64,000 nt of DNA from Kitasatospora sp. MAP12-44 (GTDB taxonomy: Bacteria; Actinomycetota; Actinomycetes; Streptomycetales; Streptomycetaceae), in the NCBI RefSeq assembly GCF_029892095.1, contig NZ_JARZAE010000004.1:5952001-6016000 (forward strand), in the 5' to 3' direction. The stretch's first letter is position 1. Every line of letters starts with the position of its first letter. The notes under the pieces were generated by a model, which searched no databases, was not told the origin of the DNA, and saw only the letters and a list, made by a program, of their open reading frames with translations. Shown in pieces: positions 19,946-28,510 of the stretch. Made by a program: the position numbers and the translations under genes.

Positions 19946-21196
19946 ATGAGCCCCTTCTCCCTGGAGCTCGGCGAGGACCAGCTCGCCGTTCGCGACTGGC
20001 TGCACGGCTTCGCGGCCGACGTGATGCGCCCGGCCGCCGCGGAGTGGGACGAGCGTGAGGAGACCCCCTGGCCGATCATCCAGGAGGCCGCCAAGATCGG
20101 TATCTACTCGCTGGACTTCTACGCCCAGCAGTACTTCGACCCGTCCGGTGTCGGCATCCCGGTCGCCATGGAGGAGCTCTTCTGGGGCGACGCGGGCCTC
20201 GGTCTCGCCATCGTCGGCACCACGCTGGCGGCCGTCGCGGTGCTCGCCAACGGCACGGACGAGCAGATCGGCACCTGGGCGCCGCAGATGTTCGGCACTC
20301 CGCAGGACGTCAAGGTCGCCGCGTTCTGCTCCTCCGAGCCGGACGCGGGCTCGGACGTCTCCGCGCTGCGCACCCGGGCGGTCTACGACCAGGCCAAGGA
20401 CGAGTGGGTGCTGAACGGCACCAAGACCTGGGCCACCAACGGCGGGATCGCCGCCGTCCACGTGGTCGTCGCCACCGTCGACCCGGCGCTCGGCGCGCGC
20501 GGCCAGGCCTCCTTCGTCGTCCCGCCCGGCACCCAGGGGCTCTCCCAGGGGCAGAAGTTCAAGAAGCACGGGATCCGTGCCTCGCACACCGCCGAGGTGG
20601 TGCTTGACAACGTCCGAGTGCCCGGGCACTGCCTGCTCGGCGGCAAGGAGAAGCTCGACGAGCGGCTCGCCCGGGCCCGTGAGCGGGCGGCCGGCGGCGG
20701 CGCTGCCAAGGCCGGTTCGGCTTCCGGTGCGGGGAAGAACGCGGCGATGGCGACCTTCGAGGCCTCCCGCCCGGCCGTCGGGGCCCAGGCCATCGGCATC
20801 GCACGGGCCGCCTACGAGGTCTCCCTCGACTACGCCAGGACTCGGGTGCAGTTCGGCCGCCCGATCATCGACAACCAGGGGGTCGCGTTCACCCTGGCGG
20901 ACATGCGCACCCGGATCGACGCCGCGCGGCTGCTGGTCTGGCGGGCCTCCTGGATGGCCGCCAACCAGCAGCCCTTCACGGCCGCCGAGGGCTCGATGTC
21001 CAAGCTCTACGCGGGTGAGACGGCCAAGTGGGTGACCTCGCAGGCGATGCAGATCCTCGGTGGCAACGGCTTCACCCGTGAGTACCCGGTGGAGCGGATG
21101 CACCGGGACAGCGCGATCTACACCATCTTCGAGGGCACCAGCGAGATCCAGCGGCTGGTCATCGCGCGGACCATCTCGGGCCTGCCGATCCGCTGA
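19946..21196 (+). CDS. Acyl-CoA dehydrogenase
   Basis: This FAD-dependent enzyme introduces the alpha-beta double bond in acyl-CoA, the first step of beta-oxidation or branched-chain catabolism. The protein has 416 residues. Family signatures are visible: FCSSEPDAGSDV near 130, TKTWATNGG near 160, MQILGGNGFTREYP near 370, and the C-terminal FEGTSEIQR that carries the usual catalytic Glu. An Ala/Gly-rich insertion with basic residues (about 250-270) is unusual. ATG 19946 has TGGAGG six bases upstream. It probably responds to the divergent TetR regulator. Confidence 0.93.
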   Translation: MSPFSLELGEDQLAVRDWLHGFAADVMRPAAAEWDEREETPWPIIQEAAKIGIYSLDFYAQQYFDPSGVGIPVAMEELFWGDAGLGLAIVGTTLAAVAVLANGTDEQIGTWAPQMFGTPQDVKVAAFCSSEPDAGSDVSALRTRAVYDQAKDEWVLNGTKTWATNGGIAAVHVVVATVDPALGARGQASFVVPPGTQGLSQGQKFKKHGIRASHTAEVVLDNVRVPGHCLLGGKEKLDERLARARERAAGGGAAKAGSASGAGKNAAMATFEASRPAVGAQAIGIARAAYEVSLDYARTRVQFGRPIIDNQGVAFTLADMRTRIDAARLLVWRASWMAANQQPFTAAEGSMSKLYAGETAKWVTSQAMQILGGNGFTREYPVERMHRDSAIYTIFEGTSEIQRLVIARTISGLPIR

Positions 21197-21217
21197 TCCG
21201 CTGAGCTGCCGATCCGC

Positions 21218-21412
21218 TCAGTCGCCGCTGGGGGTGTGTTCGACGATGCCGTCGGGGCCGGGGAAGACCAGCGCCTCGGTCCCGTCCTCGTACCTGACCA
21301 GGTACGGCGGCTCGCCGTCCGGCCCGCGTACCTCGATGATCTCGCCGGTGCGGTCGGCGACACCGACCGCGTTGCTGTGGATGTGCAACCGGTCGCCCAC
21401 TGCTGCTGCCAT
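21218..21412 (-). CDS. DUF1918 domain protein
   Basis: This 64-residue protein starts MAAAVGDRLHIH and contains GVADRTGEIIEVRG, PPYLVRYEDG and VFPGPD. It matches the small DUF1918 family, an SH3-like beta barrel widespread in Streptomyces. No enzymatic residues are recognised and the function is unknown. It ends 22 bp from the stop of the convergent acyl-CoA dehydrogenase gene. Confidence 0.85.
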   Translation of the reverse strand: MAAAVGDRLHIHSNAVGVADRTGEIIEVRGPDGEPPYLVRYEDGTEALVFPGPDGIVEHTPSGD

Positions 21413-21516
21413 GCCGGGGACTCCTTGCTGGTGAGGGGGACTGCTCCTGAGTGCATCTCACCAGAGAGCCGCCGGGTGCACGCCTCGCGTTACTCCGTAC
21501 GGCAGCGTCGGCCGGG

Positions 21517-22332
21517 TCAGAAGAGCGGCTCCCGGCGCTCCAGGAAGGCCGCAAGACCCTCCCGGACGTCCGGCGTCCGGCGGGAGCGGTGCTCCCACTC
21601 GGCGAGGGCGGCGGCCGGGTCGTCCGACTCCAGCGCCGCCTTCGCCGCGCCGATCGTCTGCGGCGACCGCTTGGCCAGCAGCCGGGCGAACTCCAGGGCG
21701 CGGGAGTCCAGTTGATCGGCCGGGTGGACCTCGTCCAGCAGGCCGAACAGCTCGGCGCGCCGGGCGCTCACCAACTCACCCGAGAACAGCAGGTACTTGG
21801 CGCGGGCCGGTCCGACCAACCGGGCCAACCGGGCGGTCGGCACCGCCGGGTAGACCACGCCGAGCTTGGCCGGGGTGATTCCGAACCGGGCGTCCTCGGC
21901 ACCGAAGCGCAGGTCGCAGGCGACCGCCAACTGGCAGCCCCCGCCCACGCAGGAGCCGTGCACCACGGCCAGCACGGGGTGCGCGAAGGCGGCCAGCGCC
22001 TGCTCGGCGGCGACGTTCTGCGCGTGGTAGGCGTCCGCCGCGGCGGCGTCGGCGTAGACCTCGGAGAGCTCGCCGATGTCCGCGCCCGCGCTGAACGTGC
22101 GCTGCGCGCCGGTGAGCAGCAGGGCGCGGATGCCCGGGTGGCGCGCCAGCTCGTCCAGCACGGCCGGCAGCGTGCGCCACATCGCCAGCGTCACCGCGTT
22201 GCGCCGCTCGGGCCGGTCCAGCACGAGCACCGCGACGCCGTCGCCCCGCGCGCCGTCGGGGACGTACGCCTGCAGGCCGGCGGCCCGGGCGGGAAGCGGG
22301 CCGCGGCCTTCGAGCAGGATCTGATCGGTCAT
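21517..22332 (-). CDS. Enoyl-CoA hydratase/isomerase family protein
   Basis: This is a 271-residue crotonase-fold protein. The oxyanion-hole motifs are FSAGADIGEL near 92 and HGSCVGGGCQLAVACDLR near 135. A Pro-containing second helix region (PAKLGVVYP) follows, where the usual catalytic Glu lies in some hydratases; here I cannot assign both Glu residues, so the exact reaction is open. ATG 22332 gives MTDQILLEG; the longer frame to 22410 overlaps the divergent NUDIX leader. It is presumably involved in fatty-acid or aromatic acyl-CoA catabolism, and sits close to the acyl-CoA dehydrogenase. Confidence 0.88.
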   Translation of the reverse strand: MTDQILLEGRGPLPARAAGLQAYVPDGARGDGVAVLVLDRPERRNAVTLAMWRTLPAVLDELARHPGIRALLLTGAQRTFSAGADIGELSEVYADAAAADAYHAQNVAAEQALAAFAHPVLAVVHGSCVGGGCQLAVACDLRFGAEDARFGITPAKLGVVYPAVPTARLARLVGPARAKYLLFSGELVSARRAELFGLLDEVHPADQLDSRALEFARLLAKRSPQTIGAAKAALESDDPAAALAEWEHRSRRTPDVREGLAAFLERREPLF

Positions 22333-22408
22333 GGTCCCCACTCTGCCACCCGCCCCCCGTGGTTGAATGCCCGAGCCGGTGCCCGCCCACCCGAGGAGTC
22401 GATCGACC

Positions 22409-22900
22409 ATGGCCGAAGAGCCCCTGCTGCCCCGCGATCGATGGCTGGCCTCGCTGGAGCGCTCCTACACCGCGGCGGGCACCCTGCTCACCGACGAGGC
22501 GGGTCGGATCCTGGTGCTCAAGCCCAACTACCGCCCCGGCTGGCAGTTCGCGGGCGGCACTGTGGACAGCGGCGAGGACGCCTATGAGTGCGCCCGGCGC
22601 GAACTGCTGGAGGAGACCGGTCTGCGGATCGAGCCCGGCCGCCTGCTGGTGGTCTCCTGGACCCACCCGTCCGATCAACTCGAGCACCCCGCCGTCAACT
22701 TCCTCTTCGACGCCGGATCGGTTCCGGTCGGCACGCCGATCGCGCTGCAGGAGTCGGAGCTGGAGGAGTACCGCTGGGTCGAGCCCGAGGAGGCGATGGT
22801 CCTGGTCGGCCCGGCGCGCGAACTGCGTCTGCGTGCCGCCCTCGCGGCCCGCGCGGACGGCGAGGTGCGGATCGTCTCCTCGGTGATCAGCGGCATCTGA
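22409..22900 (+). CDS. NUDIX hydrolase
   Basis: The 163-residue protein carries a complete NUDIX box near residue 52: GTVDSGE, seven residues, then RELLEETG. This is the metal-binding motif for hydrolysis of nucleoside diphosphate-linked substrates. The N-terminal strand TLLTDEAGRILVLKPNYRPGW is typical of housekeeping family members. ATG 22409 follows GAGGAG by 8 nt. The substrate is not predictable. It is divergent from the enoyl-CoA hydratase. Confidence 0.9.
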   Translation: MAEEPLLPRDRWLASLERSYTAAGTLLTDEAGRILVLKPNYRPGWQFAGGTVDSGEDAYECARRELLEETGLRIEPGRLLVVSWTHPSDQLEHPAVNFLFDAGSVPVGTPIALQESELEEYRWVEPEEAMVLVGPARELRLRAALAARADGEVRIVSSVISGI

Positions 22901-23062
22901 GCCCGGCCGCTCCCGGCCACGCGCAGAAACGCAAGCGCTGCGTACCGTTACCGCGTGGCGCTTCCAACTCGCCCACCCGCACTCCTACTCTCAGCCTTTC
23001 AGGGCTGCCGCGACCGCGGTCGCGTGCCCTGACTTCGCCGGGCTGACCGAGGAGACGTGCCC

Positions 23063-23905
23063 ATGAGCCGAGTTGTACGTGCTGCCCTCTTCCAGACCGC
23101 GTGGACGGGCGACGCGGAGTCGATGGTCGCGGCCCACGAACGGGCGGCCCGGGAGGCCGCCGCCCAGGGCGCGCAGGTGATCGGATTCCAGGAGGTCTTC
23201 AACGCGCCGTACTTCTGCCAGGTGCAGGAGGCCGAGCACTACCGCTGGGCCGAGCCCGTGCCGGACGGCCCGACGGTGACCCGGATGTCCGCACTGGCCC
23301 GGGAGTTGGGCCTGGTGATGGTGATCCCGGTCTTCGAGATCGAGCGCCCGGGCTTCTACTACAACACCGCCGCCGTGATCGACGCGGACGGCTCGTACCT
23401 CGGCAAGTACCGCAAGCACCACATCCCGCAGGTCAAGGGCTTCTGGGAGAAGTACTACTTCAAGCCCGGCAATCTGGGCTGGCCGGTCTTCGAGACGGCC
23501 GTCGGCAAGGTCGGCGTGTACATCTGCTACGACCGGCACTTCCCCGAGGGCTGGCGGGCGCTCGGCCTGGCCGGCGCCGAGATCGTCTACAACCCGTCCG
23601 CGACCAGTCGCGGACTCTCCGCCTACCTCTGGCAGTTGGAGCAGCCCGCCGCCGCCGTCGCGAACGAGTACTTCGTCGCGGCGATCAACCGGGTCGGCGT
23701 CGAGGAGTACGGCGACAACGACTTCTACGGCACCTCCTACTTCGTGGACCCGCGCGGGCAGTTGGTCGGTGCGGCGGCCTCGGACCGGGCGGAGGAGCTG
23801 GTGGTCCGCGACCTCGACCTGGCGCTGATCGACGAGGTCCGCCAGCAGTGGGCCTTCTACCGCGACCGCCGGCCGGACGCCTACCGCCCGCTCACCGAGG
23901 CCTGA
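23063..23905 (+). CDS. Beta-ureidopropionase-like nitrilase-superfamily amidohydrolase
   Basis: This protein hydrolyses a carbamoyl-amino acid to the amino acid, CO2 and ammonia, the last step of reductive pyrimidine degradation if the substrate is N-carbamoyl-beta-alanine. The 280-residue protein has the Glu-Lys-Cys triad: GFQEVF (Glu44), YRKHHIP (Lys118) and ICYDRHFPEG (Cys155). ATG 23063 is preceded by GAGGAGA at suitable spacing; a GTG 6 bp earlier is too close. The dihydropyrimidinase gene starts 11 bp after the stop, so the pair forms an operon. N-carbamoylputrescine amidase is an alternative, but the neighbour argues for the pyrimidine or hydantoin role. Confidence 0.88.
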   Translation: MSRVVRAALFQTAWTGDAESMVAAHERAAREAAAQGAQVIGFQEVFNAPYFCQVQEAEHYRWAEPVPDGPTVTRMSALARELGLVMVIPVFEIERPGFYYNTAAVIDADGSYLGKYRKHHIPQVKGFWEKYYFKPGNLGWPVFETAVGKVGVYICYDRHFPEGWRALGLAGAEIVYNPSATSRGLSAYLWQLEQPAAAVANEYFVAAINRVGVEEYGDNDFYGTSYFVDPRGQLVGAAASDRAEELVVRDLDLALIDEVRQQWAFYRDRRPDAYRPLTEA

Positions 23906-23916
23906 GAGGAACTGCC

Positions 23917-25326
23917 ATGACCCGTACGGTGATTCGCAACGGCCTGGTGATCACGGCGGCCGAGGAGAGCGCGGCGGACGTGCTGATCGAGGGCGAACGG
24001 GTGGTCGCCCTCGCCAGCACCGGCAGCACGGTCGCCGAGGGCTGGACCGCGGACCGGGAGATCGACGCGGCCGGCCACTACGTCATCCCGGGTGGCGTGG
24101 ACGCGCACACCCACATGGAGCTGCCGTTCGGCGGCACCGCCGCCTCGGACACCTTCGAGACCGGCACCCGCGCCGCCGCCTGGGGCGGCACCACCACCAT
24201 CGTCGACTTCGCGGTGCAGAGCGTCGGCGCCGCGCTGCGCGAGGGCCTGGACGCCTGGCACGCCAAGGCGCAGGGCCGGTGCGCGATCGACTACGGCTTC
24301 CACATGATCATGTCGGATGTCACCGAGACCAGCCTGCGGGAGATGGACCAGCTGGTCGAGGAGGGCGTCACCTCCTTCAAACTCTTCATGGCCTACCCGG
24401 GCGTCTTCTACAGCGACGACGGCCGGATCCTGCGCGCCATGCAGCGCAGCGCCGGCAACGGCGGCCTGATCATGATGCACGCCGAGAACGGCATCGCCAT
24501 CGACGTGCTGGTCGAGCAGGCGCTGGCCGCCGGGCGGACCGACCCGCGCTACCACGGCGAGGTGCGCCGCGAGTTGCTGGAGGCCGAGGCGACCCACCGG
24601 GCCGTCAAGCTCGCCCAGGTGGCCGGCGCGCCGCTGTACGTCGTGCACGTCTCGGCGGCCTCGGCGGTCGCCGAGGTGGCCGCCGCCCGCGCGCAGGGCC
24701 TGGACGTCTTCGGCGAGACCTGCCCGCAGTACCTCTTCCTCTCCACCGACAACCTCGCCGAGCGCGGCGCCGACGGCTTCGAGGGCGCCAAGTACGTCTG
24801 CTCGACGCCGCTGCGCCCGCGCGAGCACCAGGAGGCGCTCTGGCGCGGCCTGCGCACCAACCAGCTGCAGGTGGTCTCCACCGACCACTGCCCGTTCTGC
24901 TTCGCCGGGCAGAAGGAGCTCGGCCGCGGCGACTTCTCGAAGATCCCCAACGGCCTTCCGGGGGTGGAGAACCGGATGGACCTGCTGCACCAGGCCGTGC
25001 TGGACGGACACCTCACCCGGCGCCGCTGGATCGAGATCGCCTGCGCCGCCCCCGCGCGGATGTTCGGCCTCTACCCGCGCAAGGGCACCATCGCGCCCGG
25101 CGCCGACGCCGACCTCGTGGTCTACGACCCGGCGGCGCAGCAGACCCTCTCGGCCGCCACCCACCACATGAACGTCGACTACTCGGCGTACGAGGGCCGG
25201 CGGATCACCGGCCGCGCGCGCACGGTGCTCTCGCGGGGCGCCGTCGTCGTGGACGGCGGCGCCTACCTCGGCCGTCCCGGCCACGGCCGCTACCAGCCCC
25301 GGGCCACCTGCCAGTTCATCTCCTGA
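23917..25326 (+). CDS. hydA: Dihydropyrimidinase / D-hydantoinase
   Basis: This zinc amidohydrolase opens dihydrouracil, dihydrothymine or hydantoin rings. At 469 residues it is the family length. Metal-binding DAHTHME (His64, His66), the carbamylated Lys in TSFKLFMAYPG (Lys155), and later GETCPQYLF and STDHCPF are all present. ATG 23917 has GAGAGGA 8 nt upstream. It lies between the beta-ureidopropionase and the LLM oxidoreductase, 12 nt before the latter. Together they define a pyrimidine or hydantoin catabolic operon. No dihydropyrimidine dehydrogenase gene is in the window. Confidence 0.95.
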   Translation: MTRTVIRNGLVITAAEESAADVLIEGERVVALASTGSTVAEGWTADREIDAAGHYVIPGGVDAHTHMELPFGGTAASDTFETGTRAAAWGGTTTIVDFAVQSVGAALREGLDAWHAKAQGRCAIDYGFHMIMSDVTETSLREMDQLVEEGVTSFKLFMAYPGVFYSDDGRILRAMQRSAGNGGLIMMHAENGIAIDVLVEQALAAGRTDPRYHGEVRRELLEAEATHRAVKLAQVAGAPLYVVHVSAASAVAEVAAARAQGLDVFGETCPQYLFLSTDNLAERGADGFEGAKYVCSTPLRPREHQEALWRGLRTNQLQVVSTDHCPFCFAGQKELGRGDFSKIPNGLPGVENRMDLLHQAVLDGHLTRRRWIEIACAAPARMFGLYPRKGTIAPGADADLVVYDPAAQQTLSAATHHMNVDYSAYEGRRITGRARTVLSRGAVVVDGGAYLGRPGHGRYQPRATCQFIS

Positions 25327-25338
25327 AAGGTGCACGCC

Positions 25339-26356
25339 GTGGACATCGGCCTCGTGCTCCAGACCGATCCGCCCGCCGACCTGCTGGTGGAGCGGATGCG
25401 CCGCGCCGAGCAGGCGGGATTCACCCACGGGTGGACCTTCGACTCGGTGGTGCTGTGGCAGGAACCGTTCGTCATCTACAGCCGGATCCTGGCCGCCACC
25501 GAGCGGCTGCGGGTCGGCCCGATGGTCACCAACCCCGCCACCCGCACCTGGGAGGTGACCGCCTCGCTCTTCGCCACCCTCAACGACATGTACGGCAACC
25601 GCACCGTCTGCGGCATCGGCCGCGGCGACTCGGCGATGCGGGTGGCCGGGCGGCAGCCCGCCCACACTGGCCCGGCTCGGCGAGGCCATGCACGTCGTCA
25701 AGGAGCTCGCCGAAGGGCGCGAGACCGAGCTGGACGGCACCGCCGTGCGCATCCCCTGGGTGCGGCCCGGCGCCCGGCTGCCGGTCTGGATGGCCGCGTA
25801 CGGGCCCAAGGCGCTCGCGCTGGCCGGCCGGCAGGCGGACGGGTTCATCCTGCAGCTCGCCGACCCCTACCTGGTCGAGTGGATGGTCAAGGCGGTCCGG
25901 ACGGCGGCCGCCGAGGCCGGCCGCGACCCGGACGCCGTCACGGTCTGCGTCGCCGCCCCCGGGTACGTCACCGCCGACGACTCACCGCAGGCGCTCGCGC
26001 ACGGCCGCGAGCAGTGCCGGTGGTTCGGCGGCATGGTCGGCAACCACGTCGCCGACCTGGTCGCCCGGTACGGCGAGCACTCCGGGATGGTGCCCGAGGC
26101 GCTCACCGGGTACATCAAGGACCGGCACGGCTACGACTACAGCCACCACGGCCGCGCCGGGAACCCGGACACCGCCTTCGTCCCCGACGAGATCGTGGAC
26201 CGCTTCTGCCTGATCGGCCCGCCCGCGGCACACCGCGCCAAGCTGGCGCAGCTGCGTGAGCTGGGCGTCGACCAGTTCGCCGTGTACGCCATGCACGACG
26301 CGGTCGAGGCCACCATCGACGCGTACGGCGCGGAGGTCATCCCGCTGCTGGGCTAG
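25339..26356 (+). pseudogene. LLM-class F420-type oxidoreductase (TIGR03842-like), frameshifted
   Basis: The first part (25339 to about 25660) reads VDIGLVLQTDPP, EQAGFTHGWTFDS and GNRTVCGIGRGDSAMR. These are luciferase-like F420-dependent features typical of the family found beside hydantoinase genes. At AGRQPA the frame breaks. The remainder continues one base over from TLARLGEAMHVV to the stop at 26356. One extra C in the CCC at 25661-25663 explains the shift. GTG 25339 follows GAAAGG. A restored protein would be about 338 residues. Decay and sequence error cannot be separated here. The role in the operon is probably a reductase step. Confidence 0.85.
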
Positions 26357-26502
26357 CTGCTGGGCCAATTGCGCATTAGCCGCAGATAGCCGAAATCGCC
26401 CGCTACGGACCGCTCCCAGCCGGACACTAAAACGTTCAACGATGGGTGCGGGAGGGGTCCACTGGTCCGGGGCCAATGGCTCCGATAGGCCCCTGAACTG
26501 CG

Positions 26503-26539
26503 AAAACGGCCCATCGATCGGTTTCGATCGACGGGCCGT
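26503..26539 (-). terminator. Rho-independent terminator of tRNA-Arg
   Basis: Read on the minus strand, 15-nt arms (26525-26539 and 26506-26520, one G-T wobble) with an AAAC loop are followed by a TTTT run at 26503-26506. It begins 5 bp after the tRNA 3' end. Confidence 0.8.
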
Positions 26540-26544
26540 CGCGG

Positions 26545-26617
26545 TGCCCCCGGCAGGACTCGAACCTGCGGCCAAGTGCTTAGAAGGCACCTGCTCTATC
26601 CGCTGAGCTACGGGGGC
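26545..26617 (-). tRNA. tRNA-Arg (anticodon TCT)
   Basis: The minus strand folds as a complete 73-nt cloverleaf: acceptor stem GCCCCCG/CGGGGGC, D-stem GCTC/GAGC, anticodon stem GGTGC/GCACT with loop CTTCTAA, and a T-loop region GGTTCGAGTCC. The anticodon TCT reads AGA, and AGG by wobble, which are rare arginine codons in this GC-rich genome. CCA is not encoded. A terminator hairpin follows. I see no integrase or truncated tRNA repeat nearby, so it is not obviously an attachment site. Confidence 0.95.
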
Positions 26618-27232
26618 GGGGCGGGCGTGGGGCCCGGGGCTTCCCGTGCCTATTCCCATGGGGACCGGTTCGGGTTGCTTGGACCCTAGACCTGTCGGGG
26701 ACAGGATAAGGGTGCGCCGGCGCCTCTCTTGGCTTTCGGCTGGTGCAGCTGGTGTGTCGACCGCGAGAGAGCGGTCTGATAATCGCAGGTGGAGGGTCTG
26801 AGCGCAGCGCTCCGGGCCACCCGGGGACCGGACGTTGTGCAGTCGTTACGGCGCTGTCTCCTCACCCGTTATGGATGTGGGGCGGCGGTTGCGGGGCGTG
26901 CCGGGAAGGTGACGGTTGCGGAGTGTCGGATGGGGCTGGATTTCGGTTCCTCCGGTCGGATGAAGTGGACAGAACGCCTTCGGGGCCACTCGTTCAGGGG
27001 TTGCGGCAGTGCTGGCGAGGACATGCCCGAAGGGGACTTGTCATGGACGCTGAATGTTTGAGTGGCGAGTCGATGGGCCGTCCGGGCAGGTTATCTGCCA
27101 TAAGCGGGAAAAGTTATCCACATGGGCCAGTTATCCACAGGAAAAAAGAATTTCTCCCACTCCTGGACAAGAGGCGCGATGCTCACTTCTGGCGGCGTGA
27201 AAGGCAGCCTGGTGCGAAAGTGAGGAAACGTC
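26618..27232. other. 615-bp intergenic region upstream of the SSB-like gene
   Basis: No credible gene is seen. Frames crossing it have no recognisable family or ribosome site. It contains a short hairpin (GACCGC/GCGGTC, about 26759-26776). Its last 120 bp are AT-richer than the rest and hold two DnaA-box sequences listed separately, followed by an A-rich tract (27140-27150). The SSB promoter is presumably here, but I could not assign a convincing -35/-10 pair. Confidence 0.45.
27114..27139 (+). promoter_or_regulatory. Pair of DnaA-box sequences (TTATCCACA)
   Basis: TTATCCACA occurs at 27114-27122 and again at 27131-27139, in the same orientation and 17 bp apart start to start. Both match the classical R-type DnaA box exactly (Streptomyces sites usually read TTGTCCACA). 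A related TTATCTGCC lies at 27091. They sit about 95 bp upstream of an SSB-like gene, so DnaA-linked control is plausible. Confidence 0.6.
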
Positions 27233-28180
27233 ATGAATGAGACGTTGGTGACGATGATCGGCAATGTGGCGTCCCCGGTGAGCTACGGGCAGACGTCCGC
27301 CGGGGTCCCGATGGCCAACTTTCGGTTGGCGGCCACCGAGCGTCGCTATGACCGGGCGCGCGGTGACTGGGTCGACGGGGACACCAACTGGGTGACGGTG
27401 GTCGCCTGGCGCTGGCTGGCGGCGAATGTGGTGAGTTCGGTGGGCAAGGGGGATCCGGTCGTGGTCAGCGGCCGGTTGCGGATCAGGGAGTGGGAGGAGG
27501 GCGGCAAGCGGCGGTCGGCCGTCGAGATCGACGCCCGCGTGGTGGGGCACGACCTCGGGCGGGGCACCTCGGCGTTCCGCTGGGCGGTGCGGGGGCGACC
27601 GGAGTTGGCGGGGGTGGGGGTCGGGGTCGGGGTTGGCGCCGGCGCCGGCGCCGGTCCGGGTGCGGTGGGGGCGGCTGTGGCCGATGCGGGGGAGTTCGGC
27701 TCGGGCGGCGTCGGGTTGGCGGCCGTCGAGGCGGGCGGGTGGTCGAAGCCGGATCGCGGTGCTGGGCGGTTCGGTGACGAAGCGCCGGTTCGCCAGAGCG
27801 TGATGCCGCTGGGGGAGGCGGTGCCGGAGTGGATCGTGGCGGCGGTGCAGAAGCGTCGGGCGGATGAGGCGCAGCGGGCGGGAGCCGCGGGTGGGGGCGG
27901 GGGCGATGACCGTGGCGGTGGCGGCAGTGGCGCAGCGTCAGCAGCCGCCTTGGCGGGCGGATCCGTCGAGTGCGTCGAGCCCGCCGAGCCCGGTGAAGTG
28001 CTCGCTTCGGCCCGGGTGATGCCGCAGCCTGGGTTCCCGGCGGCGCGCCCTGCGCGTCGGGTCCCAGCGGCGACCGCTCGCCGCTCCCGGGGCGCAGCGC
28101 CGCAGGCGGGGCGGGCTGCCGGGTCGGCCGAGCCGGCGGTGGCGGCTCGGCTGGAAGAGGAGGAGGCGATCACCGTTTGA
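27233..28180 (+). CDS. Single-stranded DNA-binding (SSB) family protein with long low-complexity tail
   Basis: Residues 1-110 form an SSB OB-fold: MNETLVTMIGNVASP, MANFRLAATERRYD, NWVTVVAWRWLA and KGDPVVVSGRLRI. The following 200 residues are Gly/Ala/Val-rich and repetitive (VGVGVGAGAGAG), then Arg/Ala-rich. The C-terminus LEEEEAITV is acidic but lacks the canonical DDDxPF tip that binds partner proteins. It is therefore an accessory SSB, distinct from SsbA. ATG 27233 is preceded by GTGAGGAAACGTC. Upstream lie two DnaA boxes. A role in recombination or competence-like DNA handling is speculation. Confidence 0.85.
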   Translation: MNETLVTMIGNVASPVSYGQTSAGVPMANFRLAATERRYDRARGDWVDGDTNWVTVVAWRWLAANVVSSVGKGDPVVVSGRLRIREWEEGGKRRSAVEIDARVVGHDLGRGTSAFRWAVRGRPELAGVGVGVGVGAGAGAGPGAVGAAVADAGEFGSGGVGLAAVEAGGWSKPDRGAGRFGDEAPVRQSVMPLGEAVPEWIVAAVQKRRADEAQRAGAAGGGGGDDRGGGGSGAASAAALAGGSVECVEPAEPGEVLASARVMPQPGFPAARPARRVPAATARRSRGAAPQAGRAAGSAEPAVAARLEEEEAITV

Positions 28181-28510
28181 CCACCTTTCACGCGCCAGTT
28201 GAGCGCAGTCTGATCGCCGGCCGGGTGTGAACTGAACGTGCGAAGCTACTGCTTGTTGCACCAGGCGCAATGGGGGAGCTCGGAGAGTCGATAAAGTGAC
28301 GAAAAGCTGGCACACCGTCAGCATCCCGTCGCAACCCCAGGCTTGATAACAATTCCGATACGGAATCGTCATCGTTTGACACAGACGTTTGCACGCCCCC
28401 CTCAATCAATATGATGCGTCTGGTTCACATCAGTGCAGCAGCGCCACACGGAGCGCGAAAATGCGCGGCGGGCCGTCAGGGCGCGGCCCTGCCCGGAGGG
28501 GTAACAGTCA
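28181..28510. promoter_or_regulatory. Leader of the surface-protein gene: palindrome and promoter candidate
   Basis: This 330-bp non-coding, relatively AT-rich stretch holds a perfect palindrome ATTCCG-ATA-CGGAAT (28352-28366). It also holds a promoter candidate, TTTGCA (28388-28393), a 16-bp spacer, then TATGAT (28410-28415), close to a consensus -10. The predicted start gives a leader of about 90 nt with an internal GGGCCG/CGGCCC pairing just before GGAGG. The palindrome sits directly upstream of the promoter, as an activator or repressor site would. Confidence 0.45.

Noticed and set aside
26545..26617. tRNA-Arg as an attachment site of an integrated element
   Set aside because: The tRNA is complete, its own terminator follows, and no integrase, excisionase or partial tRNA repeat was found on either side.
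27091..27139. DnaA boxes as the chromosomal origin oriC
   Set aside because: Only two good boxes, and none of the usual origin neighbours (dnaA, dnaN, recF, gyrB) are present.
26743..27240. 165-codon frame in the gap before the SSB-like gene
   Set aside because: No ribosome site and no family resemblance; it runs through the two DnaA boxes and the A-rich tract, which read as intergenic DNA.
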